From the NCBI GenBank assembly GCA_040216635.1, contig JAVJOU010000001.1, positions 124,001 to 188,000 on the forward strand: DNA of 64,000 nucleotides, in the 5' to 3' direction. Position numbers and translations under genes: made by a program. Shown in pieces: positions 7,920 through 16,197 of the stretch. The stretch's first letter is position 1. Every line of letters begins with the position of its first letter. The notes under the pieces are model-generated. The model was not told the origin of the DNA, did not search any database, and saw only the letters and a list, made by a program, of their open reading frames with translations. The stretch is from UBA1479 sp040216635 (GTDB lineage Bacteria > Pseudomonadota > Alphaproteobacteria > Rhodospirillales > Casp-alpha2).

Positions 7920-8246
7920 CTATTTCACACTCGAAAAAGCCGTCGGCTTGAGAATGTGGTTTTCCAGGGTCGCGACGATGGGGCCGTCTTTTTCCGATTG
8001 GGCCCGCTTTTCGATCCATTCGGGATCGGCCTGGAACGCGTTCCATTTTTCTTCGCGCTCGGCCAGGGATTCCCATTCCAGCAGATAGTACAAGGCGTGG
8101 TTGGACGGCCCGATTTCCGTCGTCCAGAACCCGGCCTGGCGAATGCCGTGGCGGTCCCAGATGCCCAGGGTGGTCGTCGCGAAACGGTTCAGCAGGGCCG
8201 GCAAGCGCCCCGGTACGCAGTGGTAAACTCTCAGTTCGTGGATCAT
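7920..8246 (-). CDS. NIPSNAP family protein
   Basis: A 108-residue ferredoxin-like-fold protein of the NIPSNAP family. It begins MIHELRVYHCVPGRLPALLNRF and has the family's ELRxY...PGxxxxLxxRF pattern, then LYYLLEWESLAEREEKWNAF (W..F core). Enzymatic role unknown; some family members are associated with putative oxygenases or hydratases. Monocistronic on the minus strand, ending 120 bases from the Lin0512 genes. The ATG at 8246 is preceded by GGAAGCC. Confidence 0.85.
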   Translation of the reverse strand: MIHELRVYHCVPGRLPALLNRFATTTLGIWDRHGIRQAGFWTTEIGPSNHALYYLLEWESLAEREEKWNAFQADPEWIEKRAQSEKDGPIVATLENHILKPTAFSSVK

Positions 8247-8380
8247 GAAGGCTTCCTCGTGGACAGATAGGATGTTTGCCCGAGAGTGCCTTCATTCATA
8301 TCCCGGCGTCTACGCCGAATTCGCGCGACCGGCACGGTTGCCCGCCGCGTTCGGCGGAATTATACGGCGGATCGACCGGA

Positions 8381-8647
8381 TCATCCGGGCTTGCGCGCGA
8401 CGCCCTTGGCCGCTTGTTCAACGCCATAGGCCTGTACCAGGATCTCCGTCGAGGCTTCTGCCAGTTCGATGCAATCGGTCAACATGGTGAGAATCCGCAT
8501 GTTGTTGGCAATGACTTTTTCCGTATCCCGGTCATGGTCGGCGACGGACTGCTGGCATCGTGTGATGATGTCGTTGCGGACGGCGCGCAGGACATCTTCC
8601 AGTTTGGCGCCATCGGGGTTTTCGTCGGATATGAGCAATTTCGTCAT
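8381..8647 (-). CDS. Hypothetical 88-residue protein
   Basis: Unrecognised small protein, predicted all-helical. It has charged heptad-like stretches (LEDVLRAVRNDIITRCQQSV, then NNMRILTMLTDCIELAEAS) and no signal peptide or membrane span. An excellent ribosome binding site, AAAGGAG, lies 7 bases before the ATG at 8647, which supports translation. A similar-sized helical protein is encoded at 10697-10900 with the same style of binding site, but I see no clear sequence relation. Function unknown. Confidence 0.6.
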   Translation of the reverse strand: MTKLLISDENPDGAKLEDVLRAVRNDIITRCQQSVADHDRDTEKVIANNMRILTMLTDCIELAEASTEILVQAYGVEQAAKGVARKPG

Positions 8648-8794
8648 CGGGGGCTCCTTTCTTCCGGGTCCGCTGATTCTTCGCCCGGTCTTTTGATCAT
8701 CCTTATTTCGATGCCAAAATAATGAAGGAAACCCCTGGGCTGTGTGATGGTTGGCACACCCTGGACATGAGATATAGATGATGACGAAGCGGCG

Positions 8795-9454
8795 TTACCC
8801 GACGGTCAATCCGATGGGGCAGGCGACACCCGTGCCGCCCAGCCCGCAATAGCCGCCCGGGTTTTTGGCAAGATACTGCTGGTGCACGTCCTCGGCGTAA
8901 TAGAACGGCCCGGCATCCTTGATTTCCGTGGTGATCGCACCGTATCCGGCCTGGGTCAGTTCCGTCTGATAGTCCTTCAAGGACGCTTCGGCGGCGGCGC
9001 GTTGTTCCGGAGAGTTCACATAGATGCCGGAACGGTATTGCGTGCCCCGGTCGTTGCCCTGACGCATGCCCTGGGTCGGGTTGTGGTTTTCCCAGAACAC
9101 CTTGAGCATGTCCTCATAGGTTGCCGACGCCGTGTCAAAAACCGCGAGCAGAATCTCGTTATGGCCGGTCTGGCCCGTGCAGACCTCTTGATAGGTCGGA
9201 TTGGGCGTGAAGCCGGCGCCGTAGCCGACGGCCGTGGTCCACACGCCCGGCGTTTTCCAGAACATGCGCTCCGCCCCCCAGAAACAGCCCATACCGAACA
9301 CGGCCGTATCCATGCCGTCGGGAAACGGTGGTTTGATGGGATTGCCGGTGACGAAATGGGTTTCCGACGTGGGGATCGGCGTGTCGCGGCCGGGCAGGGC
9401 TTGATCGGCGGTCGGCATCTGGGATTTCGCAGGGGCGTTGAACAGGGAAAACAT
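8795..9454 (-). CDS. msrA: Peptide methionine sulfoxide reductase MsrA
   Basis: A 219-residue thioredoxin-dependent reductase of methionine-S-sulfoxide. The catalytic motif GMGCFWGAER (Cys nucleophile) is near residue 60. EVCTGQTGHNE, NHNPTQGMRQGNDRGTQYRS and the C-terminal Cys residues (GGYCGLGGTGVACP), which resolve the disulfide, are all present. The ATG at 9454 is chosen over one ten codons upstream because GGAGGA stands nine bases before it. The N-terminal extension of about 50 residues over the core domain is common in this MsrA class. Single gene. Confidence 0.95.
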   Translation of the reverse strand: MFSLFNAPAKSQMPTADQALPGRDTPIPTSETHFVTGNPIKPPFPDGMDTAVFGMGCFWGAERMFWKTPGVWTTAVGYGAGFTPNPTYQEVCTGQTGHNEILLAVFDTASATYEDMLKVFWENHNPTQGMRQGNDRGTQYRSGIYVNSPEQRAAAEASLKDYQTELTQAGYGAITTEIKDAGPFYYAEDVHQQYLAKNPGGYCGLGGTGVACPIGLTVG

Positions 9455-9630
9455 GGCGCTGATCCTCCGGCATAGTTGCAGCATGCCCGCAGGCGGGGGT
9501 GATGATCAGCATATAGGATTGCGCCCTCCGCGTGCCAGAGAGGCTCGCGAAACAGTGAACGCGGAATCGTATGCTTTCCTAAGTTCCCGGACCGCCATTT
9601 TCCTTGGATCAACCGCCAAACGGCCATAAT

Positions 9631-9798
9631 ATGCCCGACATGCAACGGCATTTCGCACTCGCCGCCCTGGTCGGCATGGCCGCCCTGATCTTCGCACCCG
9701 AATTGCGGGATGCGGGGGCCTATGTGCTGTCCAAAAGCCTGGATGCCAATGCCGCCAAGGTGATCGAAAACTCGCTGTACGGCCTGGGATGCTTCTAG
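9631..9798 (+). CDS. Hypothetical small membrane protein
   Basis: A 55-residue frame with one predicted membrane helix (FALAALVGMAALIFA) and a C-terminal Asn/Ala-rich part ending GLGCF. No clear ribosome binding site; a second ATG lies three codons in. It precedes the oxygenase gene by 34 bases in the same direction. Third-position GC is high, as in its neighbours. Not recognised as a known family; it could be non-coding. Confidence 0.4.
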   Translation: MPDMQRHFALAALVGMAALIFAPELRDAGAYVLSKSLDANAAKVIENSLYGLGCF

Positions 9799-9832
9799 GC
9801 GGCATCCCACCCGCCGCGGTGGCGATCTGACC

Positions 9833-10483
9833 ATGGCTGATATCCCCTCCGATCCTGCCCAAGACGGCATTCTCGACCTTTGGCCGACCAAACTGCTCCG
9901 TCGGCGCCTGTCGGGATTCGAAGAGCCGACCCAGGCGATGATCAAGCTGATCCGCGATATGGAGCGGGTGAACAAGAATCTGACGACGGATTATCTGGCG
10001 CCCGATTTCTTCAATCTAGACAACCCCGCCGTCGGTTGGCTGCGTGAACAGATCAACCAGACCGTGATTGATTACATGCGCGCCATCGGCATCGATTACG
10101 ACGTCAGTTGGACCATTCAGGGCTGGCCCAATATCAATCGCCTGGGCGATTACCACGACGCCCATAACCACCCGGGGGCGTATCTTTCGGGGACCTATTA
10201 CCTGAAGATGCCGGGGGCGAAGGAGCCCATGCGCAACCGTGCCGACCTGCGTCCTTCGCACATCACGTTCTATGACCCCCGTCCGGGGATCAATATGAAC
10301 GCGATCCGAAACGATCCCTACGTGGATCCGGAATTCACGGTGCTGCCGGAACCGGGCCTGTTAATGATGTGGCCGGCGTTCCTCAACCACTTCATTCACC
10401 CCAACCTGTCCAAGGAAACCCGGGTGAGCGTGAGCTTCAACATCGTGCTCAAATGGCAGGACCATTATCTGCCGCAGCAGTGA
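9833..10483 (+). CDS. Putative 2-oxoglutarate/Fe(II) oxygenase, TIGR02466 family
   Basis: A 216-residue protein with the double-stranded beta-helix oxygenase layout. YHDAHNHPGAYLSGTYYL supplies the likely HxD pair of iron ligands. Near the C terminus FLNHFIHPNLSKETRVSVSF supplies the distal His and the Arg that would bind 2-oxoglutarate. DPRPG and LLMMWPAFLNH fit the family. The substrate is unknown. Cytosolic; no signal peptide. Gene stands alone or with the preceding small frame. Confidence 0.82.
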   Translation: MADIPSDPAQDGILDLWPTKLLRRRLSGFEEPTQAMIKLIRDMERVNKNLTTDYLAPDFFNLDNPAVGWLREQINQTVIDYMRAIGIDYDVSWTIQGWPNINRLGDYHDAHNHPGAYLSGTYYLKMPGAKEPMRNRADLRPSHITFYDPRPGINMNAIRNDPYVDPEFTVLPEPGLLMMWPAFLNHFIHPNLSKETRVSVSFNIVLKWQDHYLPQQ

Positions 10484-10523
10484 CGTACAGAAGCGGTGTG
10501 GGGAAATTCCCATAAATTAGGCC

Positions 10524-10637
10524 GGTCCGGGACGTTCCCTCCCTGGCTTGTGACTGGGCCGAGGGAACGTCACCGGATCCGACCGGCGGAGAAGGGCGGG
10601 ACCACGCGCGGTGGGAGGTCCGCTGAATACCCGCCCT
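10524..10637. other. Strongly folded intergenic region, candidate structured RNA
   Basis: Between two convergent genes. GGTCCGG plus GACGTTCCCTC (10524-10541) pairs with GAGGGAACGTC plus CCGGATCC (10561-10579), giving an 18-bp stem with small bulges and a 19-base loop. A second element follows: AGGGCGGG (10593-10600) pairs with CCCGCCCT (10630-10637) and encloses a CCAC/GTGG hairpin. Neither stem has a following U-run, so simple termination is a poor explanation. It does not match 6S, SRP, tmRNA or RNase P by the conserved sequences I know. No product can be named. Confidence 0.4.
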
Positions 10638-10674
10638 GTGTACGCCTGCTCCGCTGAAAATTGTCAGGCGAAAT

Positions 10675-10690
10675 CCTGCCTTACGGCAGG
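10675..10690 (-). terminator. Short hairpin after the small minus-strand gene
   Basis: CCTGCC, loop TTAC, GGCAGG; on the minus strand followed by ATTTCG. A weak terminator for the 67-residue protein gene that ends at 10697. Confidence 0.4.
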
Positions 10691-10696
10691 CGGGGG

Positions 10697-10900
10697 CTAG
10701 CGTGCACCCGCGGTATTGGGGTGGATCAGACCATCGATGGCGTCACGAAGGGCGGTACCCAAACGCGCGATACCGCGGCCAAGCGCAAAGAAGTGATCCC
10801 GCACCGATTCGGCGCGAAGGATTTCCGCTTCGTGCATGTGACGGGCCAATTCTTCGACGGTGAGTTCCTTGTACGAGGTATGTCCGATGATGTCTTTCAT
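10697..10900 (-). CDS. Hypothetical 67-residue helical protein
   Basis: Unrecognised small protein, predicted helical, with an amphipathic first half (YKELTVEELARHMHEAEILR) and a second helix LGRGIARLGTALRDAIDGLI. AAAGGAGT, 6 bases before the ATG at 10900, decides the start; the frame stays open upstream but without another good site. The gene is divergent from the LysR regulator at 11087 and shares its 186-base promoter region, so it may be that regulator's target. It resembles DUF1127-type alphaproteobacterial small proteins only in size and amphipathic style. Confidence 0.62.
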   Translation of the reverse strand: MKDIIGHTSYKELTVEELARHMHEAEILRAESVRDHFFALGRGIARLGTALRDAIDGLIHPNTAGAR

Positions 10901-10966
10901 TGCAGGACTCCTTTCATAAATGCCTGTGGCTGTGTGGTTCATCACTGAATTCGAAACCGCTGCGTT

Positions 10967-10982
10967 GCAACAATCATGTTGC
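10967..10982. promoter_or_regulatory. Dyad GCAAC-N6-GTTGC, possible LysR operator
   Basis: An inverted repeat in the shared promoter region of the 67-residue protein gene and the divergent LysR gene. Flanking TTG...GTGCAA extends partial symmetry. Position fits an LTTR regulatory site; no experimental basis. Confidence 0.4.
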
Positions 10983-11086
10983 GGTGCAATATAATGGTAA
11001 GATGAATAGGCGATAATCCCCATGAAACGCACAAGGCTTATGACCGTGGCGCACAAGAACACAAAAATTTAACAGGAATAAAGTTA

Positions 11087-12007
11087 ATGGATATCGCGAC
11101 ACAGATGATCATGTTCGCGGCCGTGGTGGAAAACGGCGGGTTTTCCGCGGCTGCGCGGGATTTGGGCGTTACCCCCTCGGCCGTCAGCCGGCAGATCGGC
11201 CAGCTTGAGGACCGCCTGGGCACGCGGCTGCTCAACCGCTCGACCCGGCGCATTTCCCTGACCGAGGTCGGGCGCGCGTTCTATACCCGCTGCTCCGAGG
11301 TCTCGCAAAACGTACAAGAGGCGGAATCGCTTGTTCTGAACATGGTCGATCACCCCCAGGGAACGTTGAAAGTGGCGGCAACCGTGGCCTTCGCCAAGGC
11401 GCAGCTGCTTCCGCTATTACCCAATTTCCTGGATTTAAACCCGGACTTGAAGGTTCTATTGGATGCCACGGACAGGCCGATCGATTTGGTGGAAGAACAG
11501 GTCGATGTCGCCATCCGGTTCACGGAGCAGATCGATGACGCATCCGTCGTTTCCCGCAAACTGGCGACCAACCGGCGGGTTTATGTGGCAGCACCCGACT
11601 ATGTCGCGAAACACGGGGCACCGGCTACGCCTGATGATCTGGCGGGGCATAATTGCCTGCGCATTTCGACCGTAGAGGCCTGGAATACCTGGGCGTTTGA
11701 TAGCGGATCGGACTCCTGGCGCTTGCCCATCAAGGGCAATTTCGAAGCCAACAGCGCCGATGCCATCTATTATGCGGTCTTGGCCGGTGTCGGTGTGGCG
11801 CGACTTTCCACATATCTGGTTAACGATGCTTTGGCCGAGGGGCGTTTGATCCGCGTTCTGCCGGAATACGCCGACGAAACCTCGGATATTCTGGCGATCT
11901 ATTCCAACCGCCGGAACCTGTCGCCCAACGTGCGCGCCTTCATCGATTTTTTCGCCGAAAAATTCGGCCCCGTGCCGCCGTGGGAGCAGAAAGGCCAGGC
12001 GGCTTAA
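11087..12007 (+). CDS. LysR-family transcriptional regulator
   Basis: A 306-residue regulator. The winged helix-turn-helix is in residues 1-60 (MFAAVVENGGFSAAARDLGV, SAVSRQIGQLEDRLGTRLLN, RSTRRISLTEVG). A substrate-binding domain follows from about residue 90 (VAIRFTEQIDDASVVSRKLA). It resembles the CrgA/AaeR-like group, but the effector is unknown. It is divergent from the 67-residue protein gene. Its TAA overlaps the TAA of the opposite-strand COG0523 gene. The upstream AGGAATAAAGTTA serves as ribosome binding site. Confidence 0.92.
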   Translation: MDIATQMIMFAAVVENGGFSAAARDLGVTPSAVSRQIGQLEDRLGTRLLNRSTRRISLTEVGRAFYTRCSEVSQNVQEAESLVLNMVDHPQGTLKVAATVAFAKAQLLPLLPNFLDLNPDLKVLLDATDRPIDLVEEQVDVAIRFTEQIDDASVVSRKLATNRRVYVAAPDYVAKHGAPATPDDLAGHNCLRISTVEAWNTWAFDSGSDSWRLPIKGNFEANSADAIYYAVLAGVGVARLSTYLVNDALAEGRLIRVLPEYADETSDILAIYSNRRNLSPNVRAFIDFFAEKFGPVPPWEQKGQAA

Positions 12008-13146
12008 TCGTCAGTTGCTGGTGAAACAAACGCCCGGAACGTGTCTTCGATCGCCTGGCGGCCGATGTCGCGGGTGATGAACACCAGTTTCGAACGACGG
12101 TCGCCGTCGGGCCATTCCGGCAGGCCGACGGGGGGGTGAAATAGGTGCTGCACGCCGTGCACGGCGACGGGGTTGGGCTCGCCCTCGATATTCAGGATTC
12201 CCTTGATGCGCAGCAGGTTCTCGCCCTGGGTCGTGATCAGCATTTCAATCCAGGTCACGAACCCGTCCCAGGGAATGGGGTCATCAACGGTCATGCAGAA
12301 CGATGAAATCCGCGCGTCGTGACGGTTGGTATCATGATGATGTTCATGATGGTGGGCGCCGCCATCGTGTTCGTGACTGTGATCATGTTCCGCGTGATCC
12401 TGGGCGAAGGCTTCTTCGCGCAGCCAGCCGGCGACGTCGGCGATCTTGCGGTCCGTGGAAAACAGCCCGGCATCGAACAAATCCTGGGGGCCGAAATCGG
12501 TTGCTGCATCCAGAACGGGGGCCGAAGGATTGAGGACCGAAAGCCGATCACGGATTGCCGCCAGTTGGTCCGTGGTGGCGAGATCCGATTTGGCCAACAC
12601 GATGCGGTCGGCGACGGCGGCCTGTTTCACGGCTTCCGGTTGGGCATCCAGCGTGGCGGGGCCGTTCACGGCATCGACCACCGTGACGATGCCGTCCAGG
12701 CGGTAACGCGGGCCGACGGTCGGGTCGGTCATCAGGGTGTGGATGATGGGGGCAGGGTCGGCCAGGCCCGTGGTTTCGATCACCATGCGCTTGAACCAAG
12801 GGATTTTCTTGTCGAACCGCTGCCAGAACAATTCGCGCATGGCGTTGACCAGGTCGCCGCGCACGGTACAGCACAGACAGCCGGAATTGAGCAGTACCGT
12901 GTCTTCGCGGGTTTCCTTGACCAACAGATGGTCAAGGCCGATTTCCCCGAATTCATTGATCAGCACGGCGGCTTCGCCCATGTCGGGATGGGCCAGCAGC
13001 TTGTTCAGCAATGTCGTCTTGCCGGCACCGAGAAAACCGGTCAGCACCGTGACCGGGATGGTCTTGGCGATCAGGCGGGCGTTGACGTCCTGGGGGGCGG
13101 GGCCTGCCTGGCCATCCGTTGTCTGCGGGTCAGTCCTTTCCGCCAT
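12004..13146 (-). CDS. COG0523 (CobW/ZNG1-like) GTP-binding metallochaperone
   Basis: A 380-residue G3E GTPase. Walker A GFLGAGKTT is near residue 38; the family metal motif LNSGCLCCTVRGDL follows, then TTGLADPAP and the NKxD-equivalent LAKSD. A His-rich linker (HAEHDHSHEHDG, then HHHEHHHD) at about residues 250-275 precedes the CobW C-terminal domain. Family members insert or deliver zinc, cobalt or other metals. I chose the ATG at 13146, which overlaps the last 17 bases of hisI. HisI is zinc-dependent, so zinc supply is the natural suggestion; this is inference. Cobalamin synthesis genes are not nearby. Confidence 0.9.
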   Translation of the reverse strand: MAERTDPQTTDGQAGPAPQDVNARLIAKTIPVTVLTGFLGAGKTTLLNKLLAHPDMGEAAVLINEFGEIGLDHLLVKETREDTVLLNSGCLCCTVRGDLVNAMRELFWQRFDKKIPWFKRMVIETTGLADPAPIIHTLMTDPTVGPRYRLDGIVTVVDAVNGPATLDAQPEAVKQAAVADRIVLAKSDLATTDQLAAIRDRLSVLNPSAPVLDAATDFGPQDLFDAGLFSTDRKIADVAGWLREEAFAQDHAEHDHSHEHDGGAHHHEHHHDTNRHDARISSFCMTVDDPIPWDGFVTWIEMLITTQGENLLRIKGILNIEGEPNPVAVHGVQHLFHPPVGLPEWPDGDRRSKLVFITRDIGRQAIEDTFRAFVSPATDD

Positions 13147-13534
13147 AAAGGTCCTCCGGTGCGACCTCGGGCTCCGTAATGACGCGGATCTCGCCATCCT
13201 GAACGGCGTGGAAGAAGCAATTGTGCCGCCCCGTGTGGCAGGCCACGCCGGTCTGATCGACCAGCAGCAGCACCGTGTCCTCGTCGCAATCGAAGCGGAA
13301 TTCCTTCAACGCCTGAACCTGGCCCGAACTTTCGCCCTTGCGCCACAACCGGCCCTTGGAGCGGGAGAAGTAACAGACCCGCCCCGTTTCCAGGGTTTCG
13401 CGGATGGCATCCGCATTCATCCAGGCGAGCATCAGCATTTCGCCCGTGTCGTGTTGTTGTGCCACGGCGGGGATCAGTCCGGCTTCGTTGAATTTCAGGC
13501 GGTCGATCACCCGGTCCGCCACGTCGCTGCTCAT
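13130..13534 (-). CDS. hisI: Phosphoribosyl-AMP cyclohydrolase
   Basis: A 134-residue enzyme of histidine biosynthesis that opens the purine ring of phosphoribosyl-AMP. MLMAWMNADAIRETLETG, YFSRSKGRLWRKGESSG, DCDEDTVLLLVDQ and CHTGRHNCFF are the family blocks; the three Cys and the Asp cluster bind zinc and magnesium. It lacks a HisE domain, as usual in alphaproteobacteria. No other his genes are near. It overlaps the COG0523 gene downstream by 17 bases, so the two are co-translated. Confidence 0.95.
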   Translation of the reverse strand: MSSDVADRVIDRLKFNEAGLIPAVAQQHDTGEMLMLAWMNADAIRETLETGRVCYFSRSKGRLWRKGESSGQVQALKEFRFDCDEDTVLLLVDQTGVACHTGRHNCFFHAVQDGEIRVITEPEVAPEDLYGGKD

Positions 13535-13547
13535 GATGTCGTCCTTG

Positions 13548-14750
13548 TTACTTGGCGGCGTTCAACCGCGCGAAGCCTTCTTCCAGATCCTCGATCAGGT
13601 CGCGCGGGTCTTCCAGGCCTATATGGAGGCGCACCATGGGATTGTCAGGTGTTCCCTTGGGCGGCCAGGGAACGGCCGTGCGCGAGCCCGCCGGATTGGC
13701 GGGAATGGCCAGGCTTTCAAATCCGCCCCAACTGGCACCGATGCCGAACAGGTCCAGCCCGTCGACCATGGCCGAGACGGCGGCCTTGGGATAATCGCCG
13801 AGCATCACGCCGAACAGGCCCGACGCCCCCGTATGATCGCGCTTCCACAGTTCATGGCCCGGATCGTCGGGCAGGGCGGGGTAGAGCACGCGTTCGACCT
13901 CGGGCCGGGCCTGAAGCCAGGTCGCGACCTCCATGGCGTTTTTCTGATGGCGTTCCATTCGCACGGAAAGGGTGCGGATGCCGCGCAACGCCAGGTAACA
14001 TTCGTCCGGCCCGGACCGGGATCCCAGCGTGTTCTGCATGCCCTTGACCGCCTGAAACAATTCTTCCGTCGCCAGGCTTACGGTGCCCAACATGGCGTCG
14101 GAATGGCCGCACAGGTATTTGGTCCCGGCTTCGATCACAATGTCCACGCCCAGGGCGAACGGATTGCAGAAATAGGGCGACGACCAGGTGTTGTCGATCG
14201 CGGTCAGGATTTCGCGCGCCCGCGCGACCTTGGCGATGGCCGGAACGTCCTGAATGTCGAAGGTGTGGGAGCCCGGGGATTCCATATAGATCATGCGCGT
14301 ATTGGGCTGGATCAGGTCTTCGATCCCGGTGCCGATCAAGGGGTCGTAATAGGTGATCCCGATCCCGGCGCGCTCCAACAAATTGGCACCGACCCGCTTG
14401 CGGGTGGGGGCATAAACCGAGTCCGATATAAGAATATGATCGCCGTGGCGCAGGAAGGTGATGGTCGCGGCTGCGATGGCGCCCAGGCCCGACGGAAAGG
14501 AAACGGTCTTGTGGGCCCCTTCGTAAAGCGAGGTGACGGCTTCTTCCAAGGCGAACTGCGTCGGCGTGCCCGATCGGCCGTATTGCACGCCCGCGAACGG
14601 CGGTTTGTCCCGAGTTTCGAAATCCTCGATGGTCGGAAACAGAACGGTCGATGCGTAATACACGGGCGGGTTCGGAATGCCCTGATTATCCATGGGTTTC
14701 ATCGCCGTATGGGCGATCACCGTATCCTTGCGGCGGGATTTCTTGGTCAT
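13548..14750 (-). CDS. metC: Cystathionine beta-lyase (PLP-dependent, MetC type)
   Basis: A 400-residue Cys/Met-metabolism PLP enzyme that cleaves cystathionine to homocysteine, pyruvate and ammonia. Visible: YGRSGTPTQFALEEAVTSL, SFPSGLGAIAAATITFLRHG, DNTWSSPYFCNPFALGVDIV, and the PLP Lys in EAGTKYLCGHSDAMLG. The C terminus has HIGLEDPRDLIEDLEEGF. The ATG at 14750 (MTKKSRRKD) is chosen; the longer frame begins in sequence that looks like promoter. Separated from hisI by 13 bases, so possibly one transcript. MetC rather than MetB is inferred from the SRSGPDECYLALRGIRT block. Confidence 0.9.
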   Translation of the reverse strand: MTKKSRRKDTVIAHTAMKPMDNQGIPNPPVYYASTVLFPTIEDFETRDKPPFAGVQYGRSGTPTQFALEEAVTSLYEGAHKTVSFPSGLGAIAAATITFLRHGDHILISDSVYAPTRKRVGANLLERAGIGITYYDPLIGTGIEDLIQPNTRMIYMESPGSHTFDIQDVPAIAKVARAREILTAIDNTWSSPYFCNPFALGVDIVIEAGTKYLCGHSDAMLGTVSLATEELFQAVKGMQNTLGSRSGPDECYLALRGIRTLSVRMERHQKNAMEVATWLQARPEVERVLYPALPDDPGHELWKRDHTGASGLFGVMLGDYPKAAVSAMVDGLDLFGIGASWGGFESLAIPANPAGSRTAVPWPPKGTPDNPMVRLHIGLEDPRDLIEDLEEGFARLNAAK

Positions 14751-14999
14751 GCGGGGGCATCCTCGATGTGTTGGGTGGCTTCGGCAAGATACCGGGAAAC
14801 CATGTTTTCGCAAGGGGTTACAAGACGCATGGCGAAACACAAGAAGCATGTTCGATGCATGTTGAAACAATCATTCTCGCTTGAGGCATTTTTGTAGAGT
14901 ATGTTACGCCTGTAAGCGTTCACGGGGACACCAAAGGGGGAACCCTGTGAAAAACAAAGGTAATAATCCGATCTCAGATAGCCAGGGAGCAATCTACTT

Positions 15000-16019
15000 A
15001 TGTTGAAGCGAGCAAGTTTCGCAGCCACCGCTATTGCGGCTGTCAGCATCGCGTCGGGGGCCCAGGCGGGCACGCTCGACGATGTGAAAGCGCGTGGTAT
15101 CCTGCACTGCATCGTGAACACCGGCTTGCCCGGTTTCTCGTTTACGGATGCCAACGGCAAATGGGCCGGCTTCGATGCCGACATGTGCCGGTCCGTCGCC
15201 GCCGCGGTTCTTGGAGACGCCAACAAGGTGAAATTCATTCCGGCGACGGGTAAAACCCGGTTCACGCTGCTGAACTCCAAAGAAGGCGACGTCATCTTCC
15301 GTAACACGACTTGGACCTTCGTGCGTGATGTCGATGTCAAGCTGACCTTCATCCATCCGACGTATTACGACGGTCAGGGCTTCATCATCCGCAAATCCAA
15401 AGGGGTGAAGAGCGCGAAGGAACTGGACGGCGCCACCGTGTGCATCCAGACCGGCACGACGACTGAGCTGAACCTTGCCGATTACTTCCGGGCCAACAAG
15501 ATCAAGTACACGCCGGTGCCGATCGAAGACAGCTCGGAAGCGCGCAAGAATTACCTTGCCGACCGTTGCGATGCCTACACCACGGATGCCTCCGGTCTGG
15601 CCGCGACCCGCGCGACCTTCGAAAAACCGTCGGATCACGTGATCCTGCCGGAAATCATCTCCAAAGAGCCGCTGGGCCCCGTCGTCCGTCATGGCGACGA
15701 TCAGTGGGCTGACATCGTTCGCTGGTCCGTGTTCTCCCTGATCCAGGCCGAGGAATCCGGTGTCACCGCCGCCAATGCCGACGAGATGGCCAAGAACCCG
15801 CCGAACCCCGATGTCGCTCGCTTGCTGGGCGCCGAAGGTGGGCTGGGTGAAATGCTCGGTCTCGACAAGGCTTGGGCCGTGCGCGCCATCAAGGCACATG
15901 GCAACTACGGCGAAATCTTCGAGAGCAATCTCGGAACGAAAACGCCGATCGGCCTGGAGCGTGGCTTGAATGCCCTCTATACCAACGGTGGTCTTCAGTA
16001 CGCGCCGCCGTTCCGGTAA
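15000..16019 (+). CDS. aapJ: General L-amino acid ABC transporter, periplasmic binding protein (AapJ/BztA)
   Basis: A 339-residue binding protein of SBP family 3. Signal peptide at residues 1-23 (KRASFAATAIAAVSIASGAQA-G). Mature start GTLDDVKARGILHCIVNTGLPGFS is the typical AapJ N terminus; GFDADMCRSVAAAVLGD and a ligand-binding FRNTTWTF follow. First gene of an aapJQMP operon for uptake of glutamate, glutamine, aspartate and other L-amino acids. A 249-base region upstream, shared with divergent metC, holds its promoter; I could not place -35/-10 boxes. Confidence 0.93.
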   Translation: MLKRASFAATAIAAVSIASGAQAGTLDDVKARGILHCIVNTGLPGFSFTDANGKWAGFDADMCRSVAAAVLGDANKVKFIPATGKTRFTLLNSKEGDVIFRNTTWTFVRDVDVKLTFIHPTYYDGQGFIIRKSKGVKSAKELDGATVCIQTGTTTELNLADYFRANKIKYTPVPIEDSSEARKNYLADRCDAYTTDASGLAATRATFEKPSDHVILPEIISKEPLGPVVRHGDDQWADIVRWSVFSLIQAEESGVTAANADEMAKNPPNPDVARLLGAEGGLGEMLGLDKAWAVRAIKAHGNYGEIFESNLGTKTPIGLERGLNALYTNGGLQYAPPFR

Positions 16020-16052
16020 GCCGGGTCTAAACGTGCAAACGACCTAAACGAT

Positions 16053-16083
16053 ACGCGCCGGGCGGGGCCACCCCCCGGCGTGT
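16053..16083 (+). terminator. Intercistronic hairpin between aapJ and aapQ
   Basis: ACGCGCCGGG (16053-16062) pairs with CCCGGCGTGT (about 16074-16083). No long U-run follows (TGTCTTCGTT). In binding-protein transporter operons such stems let the binding-protein message accumulate above the permease message by partial termination or 3' protection. Confidence 0.6.
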
Positions 16084-16197
16084 CTTCGTTCTGGGGCCGA
16101 AAATAAGAAACGACCTTCCCATTCATGGGACAGGGCCAAGACGGCGGAACACCGGTAAGGTTTGAAACAAACCGCCCAATAACGACAGGGGGCTGAC

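Noticed and set aside
10524..10579. First stem as a simple terminator of the oxygenase gene
   Set aside because: No run of T follows on either strand, and the 19-base loop is long; it was kept only as a candidate structured RNA.
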